A DNA stretch of 64,000 bases from Pyxicephalus adspersus (taxonomy: Eukaryota; Chordata; Amphibia; Anura; Pyxicephalidae): contig NC_092859.1 of NCBI RefSeq assembly GCF_032062135.1, positions 65,795,080-65,859,079 of the forward strand. The letters are read 5' to 3'. Position numbers and translations under genes: made by a program. Below the pieces are notes generated by a model that saw nothing but the letters and a program-made list of their open reading frames with translations, made no database searches and was not told where the DNA came from. Shown piece by piece: positions 43,860 through 55,635 of the stretch (positions within the stretch are counted from its first letter, which is position 1; each line of letters opens with the position of its first letter).

Positions 43860-45420
43860 TGAGTCTAGCCTGGCATCTAGAGCTGGGTACTGGACAGTGG
43901 GGAGGCAGCAGCAGTAATAGCAGGAAGAGTAGGCGGTGGGCCCTGAGTAGTGTGGATGGCATTGTTAACTGGTATCTAGAGCTGGGTACTGGGAGGAGGA
44001 AGCGGTGGGCCCTGAGACGGAGCAAGGAGGGCATTACAACAGAAGGCCATCACCTTTACGGACAATGTAGAAGCAGTAGCTATTGTAGACATGAATGGAT
44101 GAGCGAGATTCCAACCTGTCCCTACCTACTATGTAGCCAAGCCACATGAAAGGGATTGGGCTTGGAGGAATCAGCGGAGAAAGAAGACCCTGTTGAGCTG
44201 GAGTCTAGTCTGGCATCTAGAGCTGGGTACTGGGAAGAGGAGGCGTTGGGCCCTGAGACGGAGCAAGGAGAGCATTAGAATTTAAGGCCATCACTTAGGT
44301 GGACTGTGTAGAAGCAGTAGCTATTGGAGACATGAATGGATGAGCGAGATTCCAATCTGTCCTTACATACTATATAGCGAAACCACATGAAAGGGATTGG
44401 GCTTGGAGGAATCAGTGGGGAAAGAAGACCCTGTTGAGCTGGAGTCTGATCTGGCACCTAGAGCTGGGTACTGGGAGGAGGAGGCGGTGGGCCCTGAGAC
44501 GGAGCAGGGAAGGCATTAGAATTTAAGGCCATCACTTATGTGGACTGTGTAGAAGCAGTAGCTATCGGAGACATGAATGGATGAGCAAGATTCCAATCTG
44601 TTCCCACCTACTATAGAGCAAAACCACATGAAAGGGATTGGGCTTGGAAGAATCAGCGGGGAAAGAAGACCCTGTTGAGCTGGAGTCTAGTCTGGCATCT
44701 AGAGCTAGGTACTGGGAGGAGGAGGCGGTGGGCCCTGAGACGGAGCAAGGAGAGCATTACAACAGAAGGCCATCACCTTTACGGACAATGTAGAAGCAGT
44801 AGCTATTGGAGACATGAATGGATGAGCGAGATTCCAATCTGTCCCTACCTACTATGTAGAAAAGCCACATGAAAAGGATTGGGCTTGGAGGAATCAGCAG
44901 GGAAAGAAGACCCCGTTGAGCTGGAGTCTAGTCTGGCATCTAGAGCTCGGTACTGTGAAGAGGAGGCGGTGGGCCCTGAGACGGAGCAAGGAGAGCATTA
45001 GAATTTAAGGCCATCACTTAGGTGGGCTGTGTAGAAGCAGGAGCTATCGGAGACATGAATGGATGAGCGAGATTCCAATCTGTCCTTACATACTATATAG
45101 CGAAACCACATGGAAGGAATTGGGCTTGGAAGAATCACCGGGGAAAGAAGACCCTGTTGAGCTCGAGTCTAGTCTGGCATCTAGAGCTGGGTACTGGGAG
45201 GAGGAGGCGGTGGGCCCTGAGACGCAGCAAGGAGGGCATTACAACAGAAGGCCATCACCTTTACGGACAATGTAGAAGCAGTAGCTATTGGAGACATGAA
45301 TGGATGAGCGAGATTCCAATCTGTCTCTACCTACAATGTAGAAAAGCCACATGAAAAGGATTGGGCTTGGAGGAATCAGCGGGGAAAGAAGACCCTGTTG
45401 AGCTAACTTTCTAAAATGCA
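43860..45420. repeat. 241-bp satellite array in hAT-2
   Basis: Units starting GGCATCTAGAGCTGGGTACT recur near 43972, 44212, 44453, 44694, 44936 and 45177, i.e. every 240-242 bases. Each is a 96-bp-type unit followed by about 145 bases with GAGACATGAATGGATGAGCG and CACATGAAA. Confidence 0.92.
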
Positions 45421-46530
45421 GCATGGACAGCCTTGTTAACTGGCATCTACAGCTGGGTACTGGGCAGGCAGCAGCAGTAACAGAAGGAGGAAGAGGTGGT
45501 GGGCTCTTGAACAAAGTGTGGACGGCATTAGTATCTGGTATCTAGAGTTTGGTACTGGGCAGGTGGCAGCACCATTTACAGCAGGAGGAAGAGGCGGTGG
45601 GCTCTGACACGGAGCGGGGACTGCATTGGGAACTGGCATCTAGAGCTGGTCAGTGAGCAGGCGGCAGCATCAGTAACAGCAGAAGAAGGGGGGATGGGCC
45701 CTGAGACGGAGTGTGGATGGCATTAGTCACTGGCATCTAAAGTTGGGTACTGGGCAGCAGCAGTAACAGCATGAGGAGGAGGCATTTAGCACTGAGATGG
45801 AGTATGGACGACATTAGTAATTGGCATCTAGAGTTGGGTACCAGGCCGGCAGCATCATTTACAGCAAGAGGAGGAGGCTGTGGGCTCTGAGACGGAGTAT
45901 GGACGGCATTATTGTTTGGCATCTAAACTCAGGTACTGGGCAGGCGGCAGCATCATTTACAGCAGGAGGAGGAGGTTGTGGGCTGAGACGGAGTATGGAC
46001 AGCATTAGTTTCTGGCATCTAAAGTCAGGTACTGGGCTGGCGGCAGCATCATTTACAGCAGGAGGAGGAGGAGTTGGTGGGCTGTGGGACAAAGTGTGGA
46101 CTGCATTCGTATCTGGCTTCTACAGACGGGTACTGGGGGCAGGTGGCAGCATCATTTACAGATCTAAAATTGGGTACTGGGCAGCAGCAGTAACAGCATA
46201 AGGAGGAGGCATTTAGCACTGAGACGGAGTGTGGACGACATTAGTAATTGGCATCTAGAGTTGGGTACTAGGCCGGCAGCATCATTTACAGCAAGAGGAG
46301 GAGGCAGTGGGCTCTAAGATGGAGTATGGACGGCATTATTGACTGGCGTCTAAAGTCAGGTACTGGGCAGGCGGCAGCATCATTTACAGCAGGAGGAGGA
46401 GGCGGTGGGCTCTGAGACGGAGTGTGGACGACATTAGTTTCTGGCATCTAAAGTTAGGTACTGGGCAGGCGGCAGCATCATTTACAGCAGGAGGAAAAGG
46501 CGGTGGGCTCTGAGACGTTACGGAGCGTGG
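45420..46530. repeat. ~96-bp satellite array in hAT-2
   Basis: About eleven units (near 45439, 45538, 45634, 45730, 45823, 45918, 46014, 46108, 46250, 46345, 46442) with GGCATCTAAAGTTGGGTACT, GGCAGCATCATTTACAGCAG and GAGACGGAGT. One unit near 46162 is truncated. They are the short form of the 241-bp unit. Confidence 0.92.
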
Positions 46531-46699
46531 ACTGCATTGGAGGTTGAGGCCATAACCTCTATGGACAGTGTAGAAGCTGTAGCTAATTGTGACATTAATG
46601 GATTATTGAAAATCACACTTTCCATACCTACTATCTAGTGAAACCACAGAAAAGGTAACGAACTTGGTGGAATAGTGGGGAAATAAATACTTTTTTTAT

Positions 46700-47585
46700 C
46701 ATTTGTGGATATCTAGCAAGTGCTATCACAGTTAAATGTTTATGTTTCACATTAATACATACATTTTTATGGGTTTTAGGATACATATCCAAGTGCTATC
46801 AGAATAAAATATCTGTATTTTGTGGTGAAAAATATATGATTTTGTATGGCCTTTTGGATAGATACCAACTACCAGGTGCTATCAGAATTAAATATCTGTA
46901 TTGTTTGTATAATAATACATCAATTTTTATGGCTTTAGGGATATATAGCAACGTTTGATCAGAACTAAAGATCTGTATTTTCTGTAGAGAAAAATAGAAT
47001 TTTTTATGGTCTTTTGGATGGATACAAAGTGCTATCAGAATTAAATATCTATATTTTTAGAAGAGAAATAAATAATTTTTTATGGCTTTGGAGATATATA
47101 GCAAAGTGGGATCAGAATGAAATATCTCTATATTTGGAGAGAAATACTGAATTTTTTATTTGTTTTAGGATAGATACCAAGTGCTATCATAATAAAATAT
47201 CTATATTTTTTTTTCAGAAAAACAGATATTTATTTCTGATACCACTTGCTATATATCAAAATAAACAAAACATTTTCTGTATTTCTGTAAAAAAAAATAC
47301 AAATATTTCATTATGATCCTACTTGCTATCTTTCAAAAAATACTGAAAAATTTCTGTATTTCTGTAAAAAAAAAATACAGATAATTAATTCCGATACCAC
47401 TTGCTATCTATAAAAATAACCAGAAAAATTCTGTATTTCTGTAAAAAAATCTGCAGATATTTCATTCTGATACCACTTGCTATCAATCAAAATAAAAAGA
47501 AAAATGATTTCATTCTGATCCTACTTGCTATCTATCAAAATAAACAGAAACATTTCTGTATTTCTGTAAAAAAAAAATGTCGTGC
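46700..47585. repeat. foldback (inverted) array of ~75-bp AT-rich units
   Basis: Left of about 47210 the units read AGTGCTATCAGAATTAAATA then TCTGTATTTT; right of it they read ACAGATATTTCATTCTGAT then ACCACTTGCTATCTATCAAA, which is the reverse complement. The two half-arrays of about 510 and 370 bases therefore face each other. Confidence 0.8.
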
Positions 47586-47699
47586 AGCAGTTGAAGACTA
47601 ATCAGTACAATCTGCAGAGGGGGTGTTAAAGTCATTGCCGATCCAAGCCTTTTATCATTTTAATTAAAGTGATTCGGTCGACATTTTCTGCGGAGTGCC

Positions 47700-50600
47700 G
47701 AATCCGTTTGTCACTCACTAGATGCAATGAACGCTCTTTCAGATAACACACTTGCTGCTGGGCAGGCAAGGATCTGAATGGCATGTTCTGCCAGCTCCGG
47801 CCACTGCTCAATTTTGGATACCCAGTAGCCCAGTGGGTCCTGGCTTTGCAGGTTGCAGATGTCCCATGCAGAGCTCAGGTATTCCTGCACCATGACTGAG
47901 TACCGCTGCTGAGTGTCATTGGCAATTGGTGCACGACTGGCAGCTTGCTTCCGCTAAAAAAATGCCTGCATAGTTAGGCTTAGATGACCTCTACTGCTGC
48001 TGCCACCCATGCCGCTTAAAGCAGCTGTTTGGCTCCCATGGCTGGTGGAACTGCCATAGGGATCCCTGCAGCTGCTGCTGAGGCTGCTGCTGCTCCTGGC
48101 AGCTGGAAAGGCTGAGCACAAGTCCCATACAAGCACTTCCTGGTAGTGCTGCATTTTAGGTCCCCTGTATTGGGGCAAGATCAGTTGTTGTAACTCAGGC
48201 TTGTAACGTTGATCCAGTAATGTAGCAATCCAATATTCGTCAGTCTTTGTTTTTATGTGTTCTATGCGTGGATCTTTGTCTAGGCACTCCTGCATGAAGG
48301 CTGTCATGTGGCTCAAACTACCCACAGCTGATGTAATTCTGGACCCACACTCCTGTAGGTCGAACAGCAGCACAGGGTCGTCCTCCTCCTTCTCCGCTTG
48401 GTCTTGCCATCCACGGAAAATGCTGCTTTGTGTTTGGGTGGATGGATGCTATGTACCCTCAATATCCTCCTCTACCCTTTCCTCCGCTTCTCCCATACCT
48501 ACAATGTCCTCCTCATCCTCTTCCACCTCCTCCTCTTCCTGGATTGGTGGTGCAATATGCATAGTAGGCATGCATGTCTGAGATGATGTTTGCAGCGTCT
48601 GCTCTGTTTCGTGTCCGAGATCCACCATCATCTGTTCCAGCAGGCATATGATGGGGATGGTGTCACTGACACAGGCCTGATCTCTGCTGATCATCCTGAC
48701 TGGCAGGTTCAGATTTTGCTGTAACTCCACCAATCTGGCACTGGCTGTGTACGACCAGCGGAAATGCGCTGACAACTTTCTGGCCTTTAGCAACAGCGGC
48801 TGGAGGCCTTGGTAATCCATAAGGAAGCGCTGTACTATAAGGTTCATGACGTGAGCCCGGCAAGGTACGTGTGTGAGTTTCCCACAACACAGGGCTGCCA
48901 GCAGATTGGCCCCATTGACACACACGACCTTGCCTGGCTGAAGTCTGTTGGGAGTTAGCCATTTGTCCTCCTGCTCCCCCAAGGCACTTAGAATGGCTGC
49001 GCCCTTGTGGTTGGGGGAACCCAGCCTTCGCAATCCTTAGGACTGCGTGGCAACGTCGGAATTGTGCACTGAAATAGCAAACTGCAGGTTGTTGCTGGTG
49101 GTGAACTGATGCTGCCGAATGGGAGGTGCTGGTGCTGGGTCTCCATGGCAAAGTTTCCCTGGAGGAAGAGGTTGAGGCACAGGATTCAAAGGAGGAGGTG
49201 GAAGTGGAGGTTGAGGAGGAAATTGCATGTCGATGTGCTCTGGGCCGAGGTAGGTATGTAGGCCTTGCTGCAGCTGCATCTTCCCTTGCTGCCACCAAAG
49301 TTACCCAGTGAGCTGTAAAGGAAAAATATCTTCCCACTCCATGCTTGCTCGACCAACTGTCGGTTGTCAGGTGCACCTTGCCAGAAACTGAGTGCTGCAG
49401 GGCCATGGACACATTGCTCTGCACGTGTTCATGCAAAGCAGGAACACATTTTTCTGCAAAGTACTGTCACTTAGGCATAACATACTGTAGGTTTGCGCAG
49501 AGGAATGCGTAATGGAACGCATTGGAGTCCACCAGCCGGTAAGGGAGAAGCTCTAATGCAATCAGCTGTGCAATTGCAGCATTTATCAGCCTTGTTTTGG
49601 GCTCATTTGGGCCATATTTCCTCTTGCGCTCTAGCAGCTTGGGGAAGGAAGGTTGGATGCTGCTAATGCTTACCACAGAAACATTGGACGATGGGGTAGA
49701 AGTTGTGGGGGATGGCAATGATGTCTGGTCCTGACTGCTATCAATGCCACAAACAGCAGCCGATCTGTGTTGGAGCTCCTGCTCACCGCTGATGGAGCCT
49801 GAAAAAGGTAATGATCGGCTACATGCCACACTCAAATTCCTGGCAGCAGTACGGGTAACTTTAGTGGCAGAAGGAGGAAAGGCAACGGAGGAGGATCGAG
49901 CAGTTGGAGCTTCCTTCTTGGGCGGAGGTGGTCGCACAGAGCTCTGTGCTTTAACAGGTGTTCCCGCCAGGTTACTGGGTGCTGGGTTTTTTAAATGAGT
50001 GCTCATGCAACTTGTTCCAAGTTTGTTTGGGTTTTTGCCTCATTTCAAGTGTTGAGCACACAGTTTACAGATGACCATAGTGTTGTCATCAAAAAAATGC
50101 CCACACTGGCGAACATTTAACTGGGCCGAAAGGTGCTCTGGAGCTGGTGCTCGTGGTGGCGGTCCGCGGTTGTTGAGGCATAGCTGTGGTGACAGCTTCA
50201 GACGATTTACGTCTATGACTTGGCTCACTGGTAATTGAAAAATGCAGAGTGTGGGCAGCTTTTACCCTCTTCCTCCCTCTCTCCCTTTGAGGGCGCTCTG
50301 CAACCTCCTCCTCCTCTTCTTCCTCCTCCTCCTCTTCTTGCTGCCTATGATGATCTCCTTGTTCACCCAATGTCGGATCAAGGACATCATCATCAGATGA
50401 AACAGTTTCCCTATATGTGCCGAAAGGAAGCAGTGGCCTTTTGGAGCCAGTTTGAATTTGCTCGTCTGGCTCAGACTGTTCTGGTGAAAAGTAACTGGGG
50501 GCAAAGTCTGTGAGCTAGCTCTCTTCTTCAGATGACTCAAACAACTGAGCATCTTCTTTGAATGCTTGTAGCTCCGCCACTCCAACACCTCGGTGGGACT

Positions 50601-50937
50601 CCTCTACATACTGCCGTACACGTGACTTTCCAGCCGCTGATGAAGAACTAGGAGGAACAGGTGTATCATGGACTGTTTGGGACACCTGTAAGGCCTGTGT
50701 CCGGGACTGGGATGAAGAGGGGGTACAATCACTAGACCCAGGCTGGGTCATGTACTCCACTACGTCTTGTGCCTGGTGTTGCAATAATGGATGCCCACAA
50801 CCAACGGCAGCGCTTCTTGTTCTTGGGTCTGCAGCTAAAAACAAACTCATACTGTTTTGATTGCCACCCCTTCCAAAGCTGCCCTTTCCTCTTTGGCCAC
50901 ACATTGTACAAATGTTTTTATTTATGTGGCTTGACAC
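47700..50937 (-). pseudogene. hAT-2 transposase (BED finger, DDE/RNase H-like, hATC)
   Basis: N-terminal part 50937-50515 is Ser-rich and ends in an acidic run; a poly-Glu segment follows near 50330. The BED finger (SPVWAFF, CKLCAQHLK, GTSCMSTHLKN) lies near 50110-49985 across a frameshift. Then come INAAIAQLIALELLPYRLVD near 49540, VHLTTDSWSSKHGVG near 49360 (first Asp), VVCVNGANLLAAL near 48920 (second Asp changed to Val), CRAHVMNLIVQRFL, TLLDQRYKPE near 48210 and the hATC start LACPAASVLSERAF near 47750. Compared with hAT-1 about 80 residues are missing between LNLPV and MISRDQACV, and SAAGGV after SERAF is deleted. It cannot encode an active enzyme. Confidence 0.85.
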
Positions 50938-50959
50938 CCTGCAAAATACTTTCTAGCTA

Positions 50960-51024
50960 ATATGATATATTTATATATATATATATCTATACATGTATGT
51001 ATATATATATATATATATATATAT
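50960..51024. repeat. (TA)n microsatellite
   Basis: Mostly TA dinucleotides, interrupted by CTATACATGTATG, upstream of the hAT-2 transposase. Confidence 0.9.
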
Positions 51025-51244
51025 GTCAATTTGATTGGGGGGGCTGACACAAAAATGCAAGTGCGCTGTGTTGTATGCAGTACTTTGCTTCAGTGGTGAC
51101 GCTTGTAATATGCAGCACAGTATACAAACTATATACTGCAGTATACACTGCGTCTGTGTGTCTGTCCCTCAGTACAAGTGTGATACTGTGCACGTAGTCA
51201 GCAAGGGGACCCTGCCTCTGGCTGGGTGTATCTAACACACTGAC

Positions 51245-51330
51245 TGACTATTTATCTATCTATCTAGCTTTCTATCTATCTGTCTATCAATGTATCTGTC
51301 TATGTATCTATCTATCTAGCTATCTATCTA
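51245..51330. repeat. degenerate (CTAT)n microsatellite
   Basis: CTAT units with substitutions; counterpart of 20201-20256 in hAT-1. Confidence 0.85.
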
Positions 51331-51553
51331 GCAAACAGTGAAACACTCTACCTATCTGAGTACAGTAGATTTCACGACTGCACAAATACAGTACAATCCA
51401 ACAATCTATCTGACTAATAGTGTGAGTGTGACACAGTCAAGAAAGTAAAGCACTTTTTTCACTTTGACAAAGAAAGCAAGCCAAGCAGCACAGAAAGGTT
51501 GTGATGCTATCAGCAAATCTCTGTCAGGAATGGTAAATGCAGGCACTCCCTGG

Positions 51554-51562
51554 CCTTATATA
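51554..51562 (-). promoter_or_regulatory. TATA box of the hAT-2 transposase
   Basis: The complement reads TATATAAGG, about 220 bases inside the right end and upstream of the transposase in its coding direction. Confidence 0.5.
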
Positions 51563-51778
51563 GGCCAATGGCTGCCTGTGTGGCATGCAGTGACAGACAG
51601 CCAATCGGCTGCCTGCCACAACAAACATGGAGGGGGGCATCCCTGCTCCAATTGGAGAGCCCTTTGCATCATGGGGGAGGTCCCTAGGCATTGTTGGAGG
51701 GTCGAATTCAGGTATTCGAATTCAACAAAATTCGAGTCGGTCCACCTGAATTCGAATGGTCATATTCGAACAACACTC

Positions 51779-51786
51779 TCTATGAG
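51779..51786. repeat. right 8-bp target-site duplication of hAT-2
   Basis: TCTATGAG, identical to 42002-42009. Confidence 0.85.
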
Positions 51787-51865
51787 CACCTTAAAGTATT
51801 TGACATCTGAGTCAATTGACAGTTGTAAATTTTTTAAATGATTTACCAATACCTGCACCAGTTGA

Positions 51866-52326
51866 TTAACCTCCCAGGCTGTGTTCCTGAGTGTTGCCCA
51901 GCGTGGATTGGTGGCTCGGGGGCAAAAAGCAGTAACCCCAAGCGACACTTGAGGTGGTATTTCTAGGGAGGTTAAAACTCCTACCTTGTGTTCCCAGTTC
52001 CAGCAGCGTTCTCCAGCAGTACCCGCGGCGCCCTCCAATGATCTCCTGCCGATGCCGGACAGGCATCTGTGCAAGCTGGCGATGCCTGGCTGGCATCTGC
52101 GTCCCCAGCGTGTAAACATTGGGGACGCCAGACTAGGGGAAGCAGATGCCGGCCAAGCATCTGCTCGCGAGTGCTTGCCTGGAGGGTGGGACCGTGCAGG
52201 CAGGTAGACGGGACCCGGAGGGAAATTTAAAATTAAGAGGATTTTTTAATACTGCTTTTACATTTAAAAAAACTCTTTCTTTAAATAACTTCTTTAATCA
52301 TACCGCTGGGGGGGGGGGGAGGTTAA
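51866..52326. mobile_element. TTAA-flanked MITE (piggyBac-like), copy 1
   Basis: TTAA-CCTCCCAGGCTG at the left and CCGCTGG-(G)n-AGG-TTAA at the right. It shares end sequence with copies 2-4 and has no coding capacity. TTAA duplication and C-rich ends are typical of piggyBac-type transposition; the family label is inferred. Confidence 0.65.
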
Positions 52327-52329
52327 CAC

Positions 52330-53400
52330 TTGGTACACAATGGAATAAATTACCCAATATTGTAAAAAGATTTTTGTAAAAGATATATAACAGCAGTCTA
52401 TGGTTATATTAAAGATTTCATGAAATCTTACAAAATTAGGAAGGAAATGCTTTTAATTAGTTGGCTTTACATTCATGAATATTGACCTGTACCTTTTGGG
52501 CAATTTTCGTCATTTTGAGTATATAAATTTCTGTATAATTATTCCTGTCATATTTTGGGTTCAGCTGTTTAAGGACACACATATGTAGGCATGCCTCTAG
52601 AATATTTTATTTTTTTTCACTTTCAATATAACATCCTGTAGACATAGTATAAATCTACTGCCATGAATAAAACTAATTTAATTTTTCAAATTGTGACTGA
52701 GATATCAACTAGATCACTAAATCCCAGGCAAATTACAAATTCTCTAAGAACACTGTACCAATTATTTTCTTTGATTCCCACGGCAGCTTGCATTTCAAAC
52801 TGTTACAGCTCAAAAATAGATAGGACATGTCCTTGATCTTATTTGAAAATGAAAGCTTTGAACTTCAAAACCCATATGATTCTAACAGATAACTGTCCAC
52901 TATCTTCCAAGATCACAAGCTCATTTTGTAAATAAGGTCAAGAAATATTTATGTCCATAGAAAAACAATCTCAAAATTTTATATGCCATCTTCTAATTAC
53001 TTTGTAAATTACTTGATGTTTTAAATTGTCATCAGAACATTAACAATATGTTACTGACTTGATTATTAGTTTTGGTTATCAACATTTAGGTATAATTTCT
53101 GAGGTGAACTTTGGACTTTCACTGTATTTGAAATCTGTGGTTTATCTTGGAACACTTGTAAACAATAAAACTAGGATGGATGACAGATCTATGATGTATG
53201 CTTTGGGACTTTTTTTGATATGTGCTTTATCTGGGGAGCCAATGTGACCAGGGCCAAACCTGCACCAAGCTTTATTTGGCAGAATTGTAGAGTGATTTCT
53301 GATATTCTTGTAGTTAAATGCCTTATGACCACAGGTCAAAGAAAGAAACATTGCTTTAGCGATTATTCAGCTGTAGTAAGTAATAGACATCTGTGCAGAA
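52330..53400. other. no gene seen; AT-rich DNA
   Basis: No coding or repeat similarity recognised. Confidence 0.45.
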
Positions 53401-53889
53401 CATAGTTACATAGTAGGTCATGTTGAAAAAAGACATCAAGTTCAACCACTAGGAAAATAAACATATCCCAAATAAAATATAATATAAAACCCTATAGACA
53501 TAGTTGGTCCAGAGAAAGGCAAAAAAAAAACCCTGGTACAAGTTGCTTCAACGGGAAAAAAAATTCCTTCCTGATTCCATGAGGCAATCGGATGTTCCCT
53601 GGATCATTGGTCACTGTTATTTTTACTTTAAAGCCTTAACACCCAGTTATATTCTGTGCTTCTAGAAAATCACCCAGCTTTTTCCTAAAGCAATCTATAG
53701 TAGTTGCTGAAACTACTTCCTGAGGGAGCCTTTTCCACATTTTCCCAGACCTACACAGTGAGTCTTTTCCTCCAGTACCCTCCTATTCTTTGTAATGATC
53801 TCAAAGTGAATAATTTGGAAGAGAGTTCTCTATATGGACCATTCATATGTTTATACAGGGTGATCAGATCCCCCCTTAAACTTTTCTTT

Positions 53890-54497
53890 TTAACCCCCTA
53901 GCGTTCTAATTCTGTCAGTTTTTTGATGCAAAAAGTGATCCTAATTTTCTTGCATAGAACTTTTTGTTTATATTGTGGGCCTGTAATTCTTAGGATTAGC
54001 TCCCGGGTATGATAATTATAGGAAGATGTCACATCCTCCCGGGTGATGCGAGTGGGGATGTCCCGTCCGCCTCACCCCGACGCTGCTGCTGCTCTGCATC
54101 TCCAGGGAGATGCCAAGCACAATGCAGACCTTCTGCATAGTGCATTGCATCTTCCAGGAGATGTGAGCAGCAATAGCAAATTCCGGGGGTGTTGCCAGCT
54201 GGCATGACCCACAGAATTTACTATTGCTGCTCGCATCTGCAGTGAAATGTAAAAAGGACTTCTGCATTGTGCTTCACATCCCACTACTGATGCGAGCTGC
54301 GGCGTGGCCGGGACCCAGGCGGTATTTAAAAGCAGATTACTCGGTAATCTGCTTTTAAATTTCCCGCCCGGCCACGCCCCCCGAAGGACCGGCACCCCGG
54401 CATCACAGCAGGACCATCAGGTAAGGGGGGCTTTTAAAGTTAGTTTGCATGTAAAAGCCACCCGAGTCACACTCTGGATAACCACTAGGGGGGTTAA
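53890..54497. mobile_element. TTAA-flanked MITE, copy 2, nested in CR1-B
   Basis: TTAA-CCCCCTAGCG at the left (TTAA 53890-53893) and CACTAGGGGGG-TTAA at the right (54494-54497). CR1 coding sequence is interrupted exactly at one TTAA. Inside is a 17-bp perfect hairpin with a 3-base loop (54324-54360, arm ATTTAAAAGCAGATTAC), extended by an imperfect GC-rich stem. Confidence 0.85.
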
Positions 54498-55046
54498 GGG
54501 AGAATAGATTTAGTTCAGCTAATCTCTCCTCATAGCTGAGCTCCGCCATTCCTTTTATTAGTTTAGTTGCCCTTCTCTGCACTCTCTCCAATTCCACAAT
54601 TTCCTTTTTGTGATCTGTTGCCCAAAACTGGACTGCATATTCCAGATTAGCTCTGACCAATGCTTTGTACAGGGGCAGGATTATGTCTCCATCTCTGCAG
54701 TTTATTCCTCTTTTGATACAAGAAAGTACATTGCTAGCTTTAGATTTTGCAGCTTGGCATTGCATGCTGTCTATGATCTACCAGAACCCCCAGATCCTTT
54801 TCTATTTATGACCCCCCCAACTGTATTCCCTCTAGACAGTATGAAGCATGCATGTTGTTAGCCCCCAAGTGCATAACTTTAAATTTACCTATATTAAATG
54901 TCATTTGCCACTTGGCTGTCCAATCAAACAGTACATCCAGGTCTGCTTGTAGATTATAAACATCCTGTATGGACTTAATTCCATTAGATAGTTTGGTGTC
55001 ATCTGCAAACACAGAAATGGTACTTTTTATCCCAAACTCCATATCA

Positions 55047-55635
55047 TTAACCTTCCTAGTGGTAACCCCGAGTGTGACTCGTGGTAGAAAAAAGTTGCTG
55101 AAAGCGGTAACCCCAAGTCACACTCGGGGTAGGTAAACCTATGGAAGGTAATAGTAAACACAGCCTTACCTGATCCGCCGGTGTCCTGCGCCGTCCATTG
55201 CCACGATCTCTGTGTTCTTTCTTCTTTCTCCGGCCAGCTTCTGCACCGATGAGTCACCGGAGGAGTTCCCAGTGACGTCAGTGCATGTGTACGTTGCTGG
55301 CAAGGCGGGACAGGAAATTCAAAATCCGTTTGTATTGCATTCAATACAAGATAACTGTATTGAATGCAATACATTGGATTTATATGTGTAAAATCAGTAC
55401 ATTGTTTTCAAGAACATTTATTTTACAGTATAATATAATAGTATGAGTATATGTTTTTTTTTAAAATACATTGTTTTTTTAATTTATTCAATTTATTATT
55501 TTTACGTGATTTTGTGTTTCAAACTTTATTATACTCACATTATTATAATATACTGTAAAATAAATTTTCATGAAAAACAATGTACCGCTTTTAGACATAT
55601 AAAACTGGAAAGAAATGAACCGCTAGGGAGGTTAA
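55047..55635. mobile_element. TTAA-flanked MITE, copy 3, nested in CR1-B
   Basis: TTAA-CCTTCCTAGTGGTAACC at the left (TTAA 55047-55050) and ACCGCTAGGGAGG-TTAA at the right (55632-55635). It interrupts CR1 between the [10 protein letters not shown] and FADD motifs. Subterminal CCCCGAGTGTGACTCG and its inverse are repeated. Inside is a 16-bp perfect hairpin with arm GTATTGCATTCAATAC near 55328-55370. Confidence 0.87.

Larger units (their letters stand above)
42010..51778 (-). mobile_element. hAT-2: 9.8-kb composite hAT carrying a PC-esterase fragment and satellites
   Basis: The left end TAGTGTTGGTCGAAT and the complement of the right end GAGTGTTGTTCGAAT agree at 13 of 15 bases. Perfect TCTATGAG duplications flank the unit, so it moved as one piece. 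From right to left: a terminal region with TATA, a microsatellite, the transposase (minus strand), a foldback array near 47210, 96-bp and 241-bp satellite arrays, the PC-esterase pseudogene (minus strand), and a left terminal region that is unlike the right one and has its own rightward TATA. The foldback array in the middle suggests two related elements joined. Strand is given for the transposase. Confidence 0.8.
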
